Shown here: positions 1-7,380 of the stretch, one piece after another
Layout of the letters: every line of letters begins with the position of its first letter
How positions within the stretch are numbered: the first letter of the stretch is position 1
Source: Planctomycetota bacterium
GTDB lineage: Bacteria > Planctomycetota > MHYJ01 > JACQXL01 > JACQZI01
NCBI GenBank assembly: GCA_016207825.1
Contig: JACQZI010000035.1
Span: 1 to 11,190 of the forward strand
DNA length: 11,190 nt
Reading direction: 5' to 3'
The notes under the pieces: model-generated
What the model was told of the DNA's origin: nothing
What the model saw: the letters and a program-made list of their open reading frames with translations, nothing else
Databases searched by the model: none
Translations under genes and position numbers: made by a program

Positions 1-136
1 AGTTAAGGTTTAAGGGTAACATAATGAATCTGTTTAAGTTTGTTAGCAGAGGTTATCGGAAAGAAAAAGCCATAGCGTAGAGGTAAAACAGCTAATAAAC
101 CGAAAGAAGAAACTTATAAAAATTATTCAACAGAGC

Positions 137-286
137 AGGGCTTTCCCGAATCCGGGTTCGGAATATTCGCTCATCGGATGCACCGTTTCGCCGGGATTTG
201 ATTTTGCGGATTTTGAACTTGGCAAAAGAGAGGCACTCGTAAAAAAGTTTCCTCATGCTAAAAATATTATCGAAAAACTCACCTGA
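137..286 (+). pseudogene. 3' remnant of a DUF985-type cupin (Cupin_5) gene
   Basis: Reading + strand in the frame that stops at TGA 284-286 gives a short C-terminal tail with the core SLIGCTVSPGFDFADFELGK and then a charged end reading KREALV...KLT. From memory of the family this is the typical C-terminus of DUF985 cupins, small beta-barrel proteins of unknown activity. Only about 49 codons look cupin-like, against roughly 150 or more residues in a full protein. Upstream in the same frame the codons stop resembling a cupin, there is no ATG, GTG or TTG, and an in-frame TAG lies at 44-46. The other two forward frames show no cupin sequence either. I therefore read it as a truncated, decayed gene. 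The family assignment is from motif recall, not a search. Confidence 0.6.
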
Positions 287-312
287 TATTTCCAGCAATC
301 TGTTTAATTTTA

Positions 313-342
313 TTGATTTAGCTTTCAAAAGAGTGGTAAAAT
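313..342 (+). promoter_or_regulatory. Putative sigma-70-like promoter of purH
   Basis: TTGATT (313-318) and TAAAAT (337-342) are separated by 18 bp. A start site near 349 would leave a leader of about 40 nt that contains the purH ribosome binding site. The match is moderate and the region is AT-rich, so chance occurrence is possible. Confidence 0.45.
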
Positions 343-373
343 CTAAAAATAATAAGTCAATCTAGTCAGAAAA

Positions 374-380
374 AAGGAGA
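374..380 (+). promoter_or_regulatory. Ribosome binding site of purH
   Basis: AAGGAGA ends 7 nt before the ATG at 388. It fixes the start and includes a roughly 20-residue N-terminal tail ahead of the conserved cyclohydrolase domain. Confidence 0.8.
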
Positions 381-387
381 GATAATC

Positions 388-2160
388 ATGCAAAACGACA
401 GCGTTCGCCTGCAGGATAGACAGGAAAGTCCGACTCAAACCGGGTTAAAAGTAAAAACAGCCGTGATGTCTGTAAGCGATAAGAGCGGATTGGTGGAATT
501 TGCCAGATCCCTGAAAAAATGGGGGATTGAAATAATTTCCACCGGCGGCACGGCAAAAGTTCTCAAGGAAAACGGGATAGATATCACGCCCATCTCCAAA
601 ATCACCGGCAACGCTAAAGATGATTATTTTGACGGACGGATGAAAACCATCAGCTTTAACTATGAAAGCGCGCTCCTTTACAGGCGCGATAATCCTGAAC
701 ACGTAAAGCAGGCAAAGGAATTAGGCATCCCGCAAATTGATATGGTCATCTGCAATCTTTATCCATTTGAAAAAGTTACCGCTAAGGAAGGCGTTACCAT
801 AGAAGACGCCATAGAAAATATCGATATCGGCGGTCCGTGCATGGTGCGCGCCGCAGCCAAAAACCACGAAAGTATCGCCATTGTCGTGGAGCCGGAACAA
901 TATAAGGAAATAATGGATGAAATGGCGAAAAACAAAGGCACTCTCGGGAAAGAATTGCTTAAGAAACTCATGGTTCGGGCATACGAGAAAACCGCGGATT
1001 ACGATTCGGCAATCCATACATTCTTTGCGGATAAATTGACTAATGAGAAGGTAAAGCGAGCCAAGTATTTCAAAGGAATCCAACTCGGGCGCTATGCGGA
1101 AAACTGGCACCAAAAAGGGTGGCTCTATAAATCGCCTGTTTCGGCAGCGAGCATCCCCTGGGCAAAACAGGTCCACGGTGGGCCCTTGGGCTACAATAAT
1201 TATTTGGATGCCGAGGCGGCTTTGCAATCCGTGCTTGAGCTTAAAGATTCAATCGCCGTTTCCATTATTAAGCACGCCAACCCCTGCGGCTATGCCACGG
1301 GCGAAACGCTTTTGGAAGCCTTTGAACGCGCCTGGCAGGGAGACCCGGTCAGCGCCTTCGGCAGCGTAATTGCCCTGACCAAGCCGCTGGATATGGACGT
1401 CGCTAAAATATTAGGCGAAAGGTTCGTGGAAGTGCTGGTCGCGCCATCCATAAAACCGGACGCGCTGGAATATATTAAATCATTGGGCAAAAAGAAGGCG
1501 GAGCTCCGCTTACTGGAAGTGGGGGACTTGAATAAAAGCAAGAATAACCTACTGAGGTTCATCACCGGCGGCGTTCTGGAACAGGAACAGGATAATAAAT
1601 TCTTCTTGACTAATACCATAAAAGAATTGTTTAAGCCGCCGTTCCAGGCTAAATGCGCTAACAGCGGCAAGGATTTAACCGTCGGCATAATGACCAAGGT
1701 AAAGCCGCCTGCCGCGCGCGCCGGGTTATACGAATTCGGATTGCATTACGTCAAGCATATCAAATCCAATGCAATAGTTGTCGTCCGCGAATACCGCCCC
1801 GGATATTACCAGACCATCGGCATGGGCTGCGGGCAACCCAACCGCAAGGATTCCGTCATGCTGGCCGGCATGCGCGCGGTGGAAAACCTAAAGCGCGAAT
1901 ATACTGACATGAAGAAAGCCAAGAAAACTAAGATAAAAACCGCCAAGCAATATATCAAACAGCAGTTGCAGGCTGATAATGTGATTCTGGTTTCCGACGC
2001 TTTCTTCCCGTTCAGAGACGGGCTTGATAACGTTGCCGAAACAGGCGTGAAATATGTCATTGAACCGGGCGGTTCGATAAGGGATGAAGAAGTCATCAAG
2101 GCCGCCAACGAGTATAAAATGGGATTACTCTTTACCGGTGTAAGAAAGTTTTACCATTAA
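388..2160 (+). CDS. purH: Bifunctional AICAR formyltransferase / IMP cyclohydrolase PurH, long form
   Basis: It catalyses the last two steps of de novo purine synthesis in the cytoplasm: 10-formyl-THF-dependent formylation of AICAR, then ring closure to IMP. Residues about 22-225 are the MGS-like cyclohydrolase domain, with STGGT (51-55), NLYPF (Tyr125), IDIGG (Asp146) and RAAAKNH (Lys158). These match the Tyr, Asp and Lys catalytic positions known from human ATIC. The transformylase domain follows, with the IIKHANPCG motif (Lys295, His296), Asn461, DAFFPFRDG (537-545) and the usual terminal His. At 590 residues it is longer than typical bacterial PurH (about 510-530), with an N-terminal tail and added segments around 228-265, 365-420 and 505-528. 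The usual VKTLHP motif reads MKTISF here: the Lys is kept and the His-Pro is lost. An AAGGAGA site supports the start. The next gene begins 1 nt after the stop. Function is confident; the reason for the extra length is unknown. Confidence 0.95.
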   Translation: MQNDSVRLQDRQESPTQTGLKVKTAVMSVSDKSGLVEFARSLKKWGIEIISTGGTAKVLKENGIDITPISKITGNAKDDYFDGRMKTISFNYESALLYRRDNPEHVKQAKELGIPQIDMVICNLYPFEKVTAKEGVTIEDAIENIDIGGPCMVRAAAKNHESIAIVVEPEQYKEIMDEMAKNKGTLGKELLKKLMVRAYEKTADYDSAIHTFFADKLTNEKVKRAKYFKGIQLGRYAENWHQKGWLYKSPVSAASIPWAKQVHGGPLGYNNYLDAEAALQSVLELKDSIAVSIIKHANPCGYATGETLLEAFERAWQGDPVSAFGSVIALTKPLDMDVAKILGERFVEVLVAPSIKPDALEYIKSLGKKKAELRLLEVGDLNKSKNNLLRFITGGVLEQEQDNKFFLTNTIKELFKPPFQAKCANSGKDLTVGIMTKVKPPAARAGLYEFGLHYVKHIKSNAIVVVREYRPGYYQTIGMGCGQPNRKDSVMLAGMRAVENLKREYTDMKKAKKTKIKTAKQYIKQQLQADNVILVSDAFFPFRDGLDNVAETGVKYVIEPGGSIRDEEVIKAANEYKMGLLFTGVRKFYH

Positions 2161-2161
2161 A

Positions 2162-2872
2162 ATGAAATTCGTTTATCCTGTTTTACTACTTCTCGCGGCT
2201 GTTTCATACGCATCCGCAGAACCTGCGGCAGAGGCAGAAAAGTCAATTTCCCTGTTCGGCGGGGGCTTCTACGCAAAAGGCGCCGAATCCATGATTGATG
2301 ATGATGCTACCAGTGTCGAAGATGTCGGCACCAAAGATTGGAACGGCAACTCACTTTGGGGATTGCGCTACGAAAAGCACTACCTTCGGCAAGACCGCCT
2401 GTTAAATGGTGGACTCGGATTCGAGCTCCTATCGTTTACTATCGTTAACCAAGAGGTATCCGATTCCCGCTCGTTTCTGGGCATTCCTTATACCGTCCAG
2501 TTAGATAAAATCGAATCTAAAACAGTCGGGTTAAGCGTGGATGGATTCCTTGATTTTAATTTCCAGAAACCCATAAGGCCATATCTCGGCTTGGGCATGG
2601 GACTATTCTTTGCTAATGTAAAGGATAAAAAAGCATCCCAGCAGGGAACGAACCCTTACATATTGGAAGCTGACGAAGCTTTCGGATGGGGATTGGGTTT
2701 TGATTTTCTGGTCGGCACTCGCTGGTATTTCAATGACAAGTTTTTCCTGATGCTTGAGATCCAGGAAAGGCAGCTCTTTTTAAGCACCTTGAGGTTCTTT
2801 GGCAATGACCTCAGCATCAGCCCATTATATTCCTGGCGTAATATCTGCATTGGGATTGGGATGAAGTTTTAA
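2162..2872 (+). CDS. Small outer-membrane beta-barrel protein
   Basis: This is a 236-residue secreted protein. Residues 1-19 form a signal peptide: a Lys, a hydrophobic core (VYPVLLLLAAV), and an ASA site before Glu20. The mature part has short alternating strands rich in Gly and aromatics, for example LFGGGFYAKG (31-40), GLSVDGFLDFNF, IRPYLGLGMGLFFANV and GFDFLVGTRWYF. It ends in IGIGMKF, with the terminal Phe that is typical of proteins inserted by the BAM complex. Strand number suggests an eight-stranded barrel of the OmpA/OmpW-like beta-barrel superfamily; I cannot name a closer family or a function. The ATG lies 1 nt after the purH stop and has no good Shine-Dalgarno, so translation probably depends on ribosomes finishing purH. 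A shared transcript does not prove shared function, because purine synthesis and an outer-membrane barrel have no evident link. Confidence 0.8.
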   Translation: MKFVYPVLLLLAAVSYASAEPAAEAEKSISLFGGGFYAKGAESMIDDDATSVEDVGTKDWNGNSLWGLRYEKHYLRQDRLLNGGLGFELLSFTIVNQEVSDSRSFLGIPYTVQLDKIESKTVGLSVDGFLDFNFQKPIRPYLGLGMGLFFANVKDKKASQQGTNPYILEADEAFGWGLGFDFLVGTRWYFNDKFFLMLEIQERQLFLSTLRFFGNDLSISPLYSWRNICIGIGMKF

Positions 2873-2892
2873 CCTCCGTTTAGCGTTATCCC

Positions 2893-2909
2893 GGTAAAAA
2901 TCCTTTACC
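2893..2909. terminator. Small hairpin between convergent genes, possible terminator
   Basis: GGTAAA (2893-2898) and TTTACC (2904-2909) form a 6-bp stem with a 5-nt loop, 20 nt after the barrel gene's stop and between two convergent genes. There is no strong T-tract on either side, so intrinsic termination is uncertain. A second weak hairpin at 2933-2955 (ATCC/GGAT outside, ACGC/GCGT inside) lies between this and the rhomboid stop. Confidence 0.3.
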
Positions 2910-3002
2910 AGTATATTCAATTAAGATATCTAATCCATACGCTTGCGTTCAGGATACAAGTCGTAAGCCAAACCGCCAATCAGATTACAAAGCATGAATG
3001 AT

Positions 3003-4895
3003 TTACCCATATTTCTTTAGGTTTAAAATCCATAGGACATACTCATCAAAGTCTTTTCTGGCAGGAAAAGTCTGTTCTTTCCAATGGGCTTCATTAAAGT
3101 CCTTATTTGCCAGCAGCTTTAAACTCAAATTTGAATATTTACATTCAAGAACACGGCTCAATTTATCCGCCAAAAGGCTTAATCCGATTTCCTTAGTTTG
3201 ATAGCCGCCCGCATCGGGTTGCATGATAATTGTGGTTTGTTCAGTGTTAAAATCGAACCTGCCGGTAAAATCATTAGTAATCAAATCAATCCTGAAAGTG
3301 ATTCTGGTTTCTGTCTTTTCAATCATCTCGTATTTTTTCGGCATGGCAACCCCATAGCCGCTTACACCGGCGAATTTCTGGGTCTTAGCCGGGCCTTGTA
3401 TTATGCGATGCTCATCAAGCTGAAACCTTCCCGCTATCGCAAGATAAATATCATCCCACCCAAGAAGAATACTCGTCGCCATAGTTGACAGATGAATGCC
3501 CTTGTCACCAATTTCCGCCTTGACCACCCTTTGCTCCGGCGGCAAAGGAATCGCCTGGCTTTGGTCAAGAATAAGCACCGGAACGCCCTTGGCTTTCAGA
3601 TAATCAGCCATTTCCACGGCTTTCGATGGGGGAATGCCTTTCGCGATAACCCCGCCGGAATTGCGCAAATAGCGTAAGACATCAAACTTTTGTTGCCCTG
3701 TCATTTGAGCGATGACCGGGGCGATTTCGTAATAATTTATCCTCTCAAGAGTCTGACGGATAACAATACAATCGCCATCTAATTCTTCCGGTTTTTTATC
3801 TGCCGTAATCCGGTTAAAGGCGGCTTCTAATTTCCGGAGTTCCTCCCGTGCCTCTTCAAGCGAATACCCCTCGCCCGGTTCTTTCACCGTTTGACTCAGG
3901 TATTTTAACCCTTTATCCGGGCGGTTCAATGGATGTGTATAAACCAACCCTAAAAAATACCGTAATTTTTGCGTTATGGGATGGAACGGATAAGCAAGTA
4001 TAAACCTCTCATAAATTTCAGCCGCTTTCTGAAGATTCCCCTTGTTCTGGAAGATCTCGCCTGCTCTCAGGTGGTATTCAGGACGGATACGCATTTCACC
4101 GAAAACCCTTACGGCATGATTAAATTCATATAAATATTCTGCTTCATTATTATATATTTCGCTTTTCCCAAGCAGGATATTGGGATCTTCATGCGATATT
4201 CTTTTTGCTCCCGTAATGACCGCCTCGCTTCCGATTGTCTGTCGAATTTCCTTTTTACGCTGTTGCGAAAACCATGTTTTCCACGCTATGGCAAACGCAA
4301 CTCCAAATAAAAAGCCCCCAATATGCGCCCAATAAGCCACCCCGCCCATTCCGGGCATTCCGGTGCTCAGAAATCCGTAGAGCAATTGGAGGAAAAACCA
4401 AAAGCCAAGCATTATCAAGGCGTTTAGGTAAGTAAAATTAATAAAACGGCCGAGAATATATAACACCTTTATTTTATGCAGCGGGAAAAAGATTATATAG
4501 AAACCCATAACACCAGATATGGCGCCTGATGCCCCAATACATGGAATCGTCGAAGACGGATCAATCAAGGTATGAAGCAAATCCGCGGATATTCCGGCCA
4601 GCAAATAAAATCCGATATAATAGTATGGCCCTATTTGGTCCTCAACGTTATCCCCAAAAATCCAGAGATACCACATATTAAAAAGGATATGAAAAAAACC
4701 TGCGTGCATGAACATTGATGTGAATAAGGTAATAAACTCGCCGTTTGCAGGAGTCCAGCCATATGTTTTAACAACATCTCCGAACCATGGACGATAATTA
4801 ATCAGCGAAAACACGAGGATATTCACCCCGATAATAACATAATTAACGTACGGGGCCCGTTGGGTTGGATTTTCGTCACCAATAGGAAAAAACAT
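3003..4895 (-). CDS. Rhomboid-family intramembrane serine protease with TPR-like and unnamed C-terminal domains
   Basis: Residues 1-210 form a six-helix rhomboid protease, which cuts substrates within the membrane. The HILFNMWYLWIFG segment (69-81) supplies the oxyanion His/Asn region. GASGA (121-125) carries nucleophile Ser123 in helix 4, and AHIGGFLFG (190-198) carries His191 in helix 6, so the catalytic dyad is intact. Residues about 275-340 are helical and TPR-like (LRAGEIFQNKGNLQKAAEIYERF). Residues about 375-450 look like a small alpha/beta domain ending in a helix-strand unit (ADYLKAKGVPVLIL), followed by a beta-rich part to residue 630 that I cannot name. At 630 residues the protein is about three times a minimal rhomboid. 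The soluble part should face the cytoplasm if helix 6 exits there. AAGAGG lies 13 nt before the ATG, and a good promoter lies upstream. The gene is convergent with the barrel gene and divergent from the phosphofructokinase. Substrates are unknown. Confidence 0.9.
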   Translation of the reverse strand: MFFPIGDENPTQRAPYVNYVIIGVNILVFSLINYRPWFGDVVKTYGWTPANGEFITLFTSMFMHAGFFHILFNMWYLWIFGDNVEDQIGPYYYIGFYLLAGISADLLHTLIDPSSTIPCIGASGAISGVMGFYIIFFPLHKIKVLYILGRFINFTYLNALIMLGFWFFLQLLYGFLSTGMPGMGGVAYWAHIGGFLFGVAFAIAWKTWFSQQRKKEIRQTIGSEAVITGAKRISHEDPNILLGKSEIYNNEAEYLYEFNHAVRVFGEMRIRPEYHLRAGEIFQNKGNLQKAAEIYERFILAYPFHPITQKLRYFLGLVYTHPLNRPDKGLKYLSQTVKEPGEGYSLEEAREELRKLEAAFNRITADKKPEELDGDCIVIRQTLERINYYEIAPVIAQMTGQQKFDVLRYLRNSGGVIAKGIPPSKAVEMADYLKAKGVPVLILDQSQAIPLPPEQRVVKAEIGDKGIHLSTMATSILLGWDDIYLAIAGRFQLDEHRIIQGPAKTQKFAGVSGYGVAMPKKYEMIEKTETRITFRIDLITNDFTGRFDFNTEQTTIIMQPDAGGYQTKEIGLSLLADKLSRVLECKYSNLSLKLLANKDFNEAHWKEQTFPARKDFDEYVLWILNLKKYG

Positions 4896-4953
4896 ATATT
4901 ATTTTGCGCCTCTTATTAAACATGGCTATTTCATAACATTATTCTTTAAGCAT

Positions 4954-4981
4954 ATTATATCTCTAACTTGAGCGCCGTCAA
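4954..4981 (-). promoter_or_regulatory. Promoter of the rhomboid gene
   Basis: On the minus strand TTGACG (4981-4976) and TATAAT (4959-4954) are separated by 16 bp. That gives 5/6 and 6/6 consensus matches. The predicted start near 4947 gives a leader of about 52 nt that contains the AAGAGG ribosome binding site (4914-4909). Confidence 0.65.
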
Positions 4982-5015
4982 TAAATAAGCTTGGTATACG
5001 AGATTCTAATTATCC

Positions 5016-5044
5016 TTGCCAAAATCTTAAAAGGGGAGTAAAAT
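5016..5044 (+). promoter_or_regulatory. Putative promoter of the ATP-type phosphofructokinase gene, very close to the ATG
   Basis: TTGCCA (5016-5021) and TAAAAT (5039-5044) are separated by exactly 17 bp. The predicted start site, near 5051, leaves only about 5 nt before the ATG at 5056. An AGGGGAG sequence (5032-5038) lies inside the spacer, 17 nt before the ATG, which is too far for a good Shine-Dalgarno. If this promoter is used, that sequence is not in the mRNA. Confidence 0.5.
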
Positions 5045-5055
5045 TTAATCTTAAT

Positions 5056-6018
5056 ATGACAAAAAGAATAGCCATAATTACACCGGGCGGCGATGCACCG
5101 GGAGTTAATGCCTGCATCCGAGCACTTGTCCGCCAGGGAATCAGCCATGATTTTACCATGATAGGCGTTTACCGCGGATACGAAGGATTAATCAACGGAG
5201 AAATCGCCTCTCTTGACAGGCGTTCGGTCAGCGGTATTATTCACCACGGCGGAACAATCCTTAAAAGCACCCGGTGCAGTGAAATCCAAACACCGATGGG
5301 GCTGCGAAAAGCGATTGCTTCCATAAGAAGACATCGCTTGGATTATCTTATTGTCATCGGCGGCGACGGCTCTTTTACCGCCGGCCTTAAGATTGCCAAA
5401 AGTGGGATACCGGTCATCGGCATACCGGCCAGCATAGATAACGATATCTACGGCACGGATGAAACCATCGGCTTTGATACCGCCGTCAATACCGCCGTCG
5501 AAGCGATTGATAAAATAAGGGATACCGCGACAAGCTTCGACCGCATTTTCCTCGTGGAGGTGATGGGCAGGGAACACGGCTTTCTGGCATTATCCGTAGG
5601 CGTGGCAAGCGGAGCCGATTTTATCATTATCCCGGAAGTAAAATACGATATCAACCGGATATGCACCGAACTCGTAAAAGACAAAGCCGGCAAGAAGACA
5701 TCGGAAATAATAATCTTTGCCGAAGGCGCCGGCAGGATAATGGATGTAGCTAAAAAGATTGAAACTAAAACGAAAGTTCCGGTGCGCGTTTCTGTCCTAG
5801 GATATATCCAACGGGGCGGCGCACCTTCTGCGCGCTCACGTATTTTAGGCAGTATGTTCGGCGCTTATGCCATCGGATTAATAAAACAGGGACTCAAAAA
5901 CAGGGCGGTGGTCATGCAAAACAATTGCATTACACACATACCTCTTGAAAAGGCAGTCCGCGGTCGAAAACGCATAAATCGGAAATTTCACACCCTCGCA
6001 AAAAATTTATCCACATAA
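5056..6018 (+). CDS. pfkA: 6-phosphofructokinase, ATP-type (PFK family A)
   Basis: It phosphorylates fructose 6-phosphate to fructose 1,6-bisphosphate in the cytoplasm, the committed step of glycolysis. The 320-residue length equals that of E. coli PfkA. Motifs in order are TPGGDAPGVNA (9-19), IGGDGSF (101-107), the catalytic SIDND (Asp128), MGREHG (170-175, substrate binding) and LGYIQRGGAPSARSR (248-262). The residue after GGD is Gly, as in ATP-dependent enzymes; PPi-dependent enzymes have Asp there. The second donor-specificity position reads PASIDND, with Ala where ATP enzymes usually have Gly and PPi enzymes have Lys. Tyr250 replaces the His usual in GHIQRGG, a variation I believe occurs in other family members. 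ATP is therefore the likely phosphate donor, though the Ala leaves some doubt. The gene is divergent from the rhomboid gene and 108 bp ahead of a PPi-type phosphofructokinase. The start is the only plausible one, since GGDAPG normally lies near residue 11. Confidence 0.92.
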   Translation: MTKRIAIITPGGDAPGVNACIRALVRQGISHDFTMIGVYRGYEGLINGEIASLDRRSVSGIIHHGGTILKSTRCSEIQTPMGLRKAIASIRRHRLDYLIVIGGDGSFTAGLKIAKSGIPVIGIPASIDNDIYGTDETIGFDTAVNTAVEAIDKIRDTATSFDRIFLVEVMGREHGFLALSVGVASGADFIIIPEVKYDINRICTELVKDKAGKKTSEIIIFAEGAGRIMDVAKKIETKTKVPVRVSVLGYIQRGGAPSARSRILGSMFGAYAIGLIKQGLKNRAVVMQNNCITHIPLEKAVRGRKRINRKFHTLAKNLST

Positions 6019-6081
6019 AAACTGCTTATTTCATTCAGCCATTCATGCGCTAAATATCCGGAACGACCTCTTTTATTTTAT

Positions 6082-6109
6082 TTGACCTTGGCGGAATATT
6101 TGCTATAGT
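6082..6109 (+). promoter_or_regulatory. Extended -10 promoter of the PPi-phosphofructokinase / aldolase operon
   Basis: TTGACC (6082-6087) and TATAGT (6104-6109) are 16 bp apart, and a TG at 6101-6102 makes an extended -10. The predicted start near 6116 gives a leader of about 10-11 nt with no Shine-Dalgarno. An imperfect inverted repeat, AAATATCCG (6052-6060) against CGGAATATTT (6092-6101), places its right arm in the spacer and could be an operator. Confidence 0.6.
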
Positions 6110-6126
6110 TAATAGAAAATATTATT

Positions 6127-7368
6127 ATGAGCAACCATAAATTGGGAATCTTAGTCGGCGGGGGCCCGGCGCCCGGCATAAACGGCGTCATCAGCGCGGC
6201 AACCATCGAAGCCATTAATCTCGGCTGGGAAGTAATCGGAATCATGGACGGATTCAAGCACCTTGCCAGGGGAACCGATATCCAGACCATGCCGCTGACC
6301 ATAGACGAAGTCTCCCGCATCCATTTCCGGGGCGGCTCAATATTGCGCACCTCCCGGGAAAACCCGACCAAAGACCCAGGGAAGATGCAGAATGTAATAA
6401 ACAGCCTTTCGATATTGGGAATAAACCGCTTAATAACCATCGGCGGCGAGGATACGATTTTTTCCTCCAGTATGGTGGAAAAGGAAATGCAAGGGAAAAT
6501 ACACGTTGCCCACGTCCCCAAAACCATTGATAATGACCTTCCTCTGCCGAATAATCTTTCAACCTTCGGGTACCAGACCGCGCGCCACTTTGGGGTGGAA
6601 ATCGTCATGAACCTGATGGAAGACGCCTTTACCACCAACCGCTGGTATTTCGTGATTGCCATGGGTCGTAAAGCCGGGCACCTGGCGCTGGGCATCGGCA
6701 AGGCCGCCGGAGCGACACTTACCATTATCGGAGAGGAATTCACCTCAAAAAATATCAGCATCGGTCAGATAAGCGATATACTGGAAGGCGCCATTATAAA
6801 GAGGCGTGCCATGGGCAAAGACCAGGGCGTTGCCATACTGGCAGAAGGCCTTGTGGAAAGATTCGACCCCAAGGAACTCGAGGGGCTGGAAGACGCGGAA
6901 AGAGACGAATACGGCCATATCAGGCTTTCGGAAGTAGACCTTGGGAAAATCATCAAGGATGAAGTCAAAAAACGCCTGGAAAAACGAGGGATTAAAATAA
7001 CCATCGTTGATAAAAATATCGGTTACGAATTGCGCTGCGCCTCTCCCATTCCTTTCGATGCCGAATATACCAGGAACCTCGGCCATGGAGCAATCAAGTT
7101 CCTGACAGAAGGAAAAACGGGCGCGGTTATCAGTATGCCGGGAGGCGTTCTTATCCCGATTTATTTCAAAGACCTGATGGATCCGAAAACCGGGCGGACC
7201 GCCGTGCGCTATGTCGATATTAAAACCGAGGCTTACGAAGTCGCCCGCGCTTATATGATTCGGTTAAATAAACAGGATTTCTCTAATCCGGAACAGCTGA
7301 AGCTTCTGGCCAAAACAGCCAAGACGACTCCGGAAGAGTTTAAGAAACAATTTGAATCTGCAATTTAA
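6127..7368 (+). CDS. pfp: PPi-type 6-phosphofructokinase (PFK family A)
   Basis: It interconverts fructose 6-phosphate and fructose 1,6-bisphosphate in the cytoplasm, probably with pyrophosphate as donor. That makes the step reversible and saves ATP. The two residues that set donor choice both have the PPi form: GGEDT (106-110, Asp109 in place of Gly) and PKTIDND (131-137, Lys132 in place of Gly). Asp135 is the catalytic base. Other motifs are GGGPAPGING (11-20), the F6P-binding MGRKAGH (179-185), and an AEG (239-241) found in the family. At 413 residues it is longer than ATP-type PfkA, as is usual for this subgroup, with an inserted charged helix region at about 243-290. The stop codon overlaps the ribosome binding site of the aldolase gene 12 bp downstream, so the two are surely co-transcribed. 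No Shine-Dalgarno precedes its own ATG. Donor specificity is inferred from residues and not proven. Confidence 0.92.
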   Translation: MSNHKLGILVGGGPAPGINGVISAATIEAINLGWEVIGIMDGFKHLARGTDIQTMPLTIDEVSRIHFRGGSILRTSRENPTKDPGKMQNVINSLSILGINRLITIGGEDTIFSSSMVEKEMQGKIHVAHVPKTIDNDLPLPNNLSTFGYQTARHFGVEIVMNLMEDAFTTNRWYFVIAMGRKAGHLALGIGKAAGATLTIIGEEFTSKNISIGQISDILEGAIIKRRAMGKDQGVAILAEGLVERFDPKELEGLEDAERDEYGHIRLSEVDLGKIIKDEVKKRLEKRGIKITIVDKNIGYELRCASPIPFDAEYTRNLGHGAIKFLTEGKTGAVISMPGGVLIPIYFKDLMDPKTGRTAVRYVDIKTEAYEVARAYMIRLNKQDFSNPEQLKLLAKTAKTTPEEFKKQFESAI

Positions 7369-7374
7369 GGAGGA
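7367..7374 (+). promoter_or_regulatory. Ribosome binding site of the aldolase gene
   Basis: AAGGAGGA overlaps the stop codon of the preceding gene and ends 6 nt before the ATG at 7381. This is a near-perfect anti-Shine-Dalgarno match and implies coupled translation in an operon. Confidence 0.85.
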
Positions 7375-7380
7375 ATTAAT

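Noticed and set aside
146-161. Small CCGAA/TTCGG hairpin, possible tRNA or attachment site
   Set aside because: It is a 5-bp stem inside the cupin remnant, with no tRNA arms around it and no matching direct repeat nearby.
92-328. 78-codon open frame on the minus strand ahead of purH
   Set aside because: It is antisense to the cupin remnant, has no ribosome binding site and a biased Lys/Arg/Phe composition, and matches no family I recognise. The + strand frame explains the conserved codons.
343-387. Possible purine riboswitch in the purH leader
   Set aside because: The leader after the likely promoter is only about 40 nt and AT-rich, too short for a purine aptamer plus expression platform, and no pairing is visible.
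721-1227. Long minus-strand open frame inside purH
   Set aside because: It is a shadow of a strongly conserved gene on the other strand and has no recognisable protein features or start signals.
4896-5055. Shared operator in the divergent rhomboid / phosphofructokinase region
   Set aside because: I looked for a palindrome between the two promoters and found only AAGCTT-sized symmetry, which is not enough to claim a binding site.
6254-7086. Several minus-strand open frames under the PPi-phosphofructokinase gene
   Set aside because: They overlap each other and a gene with complete family motifs. None has a ribosome binding site or recognisable domain.
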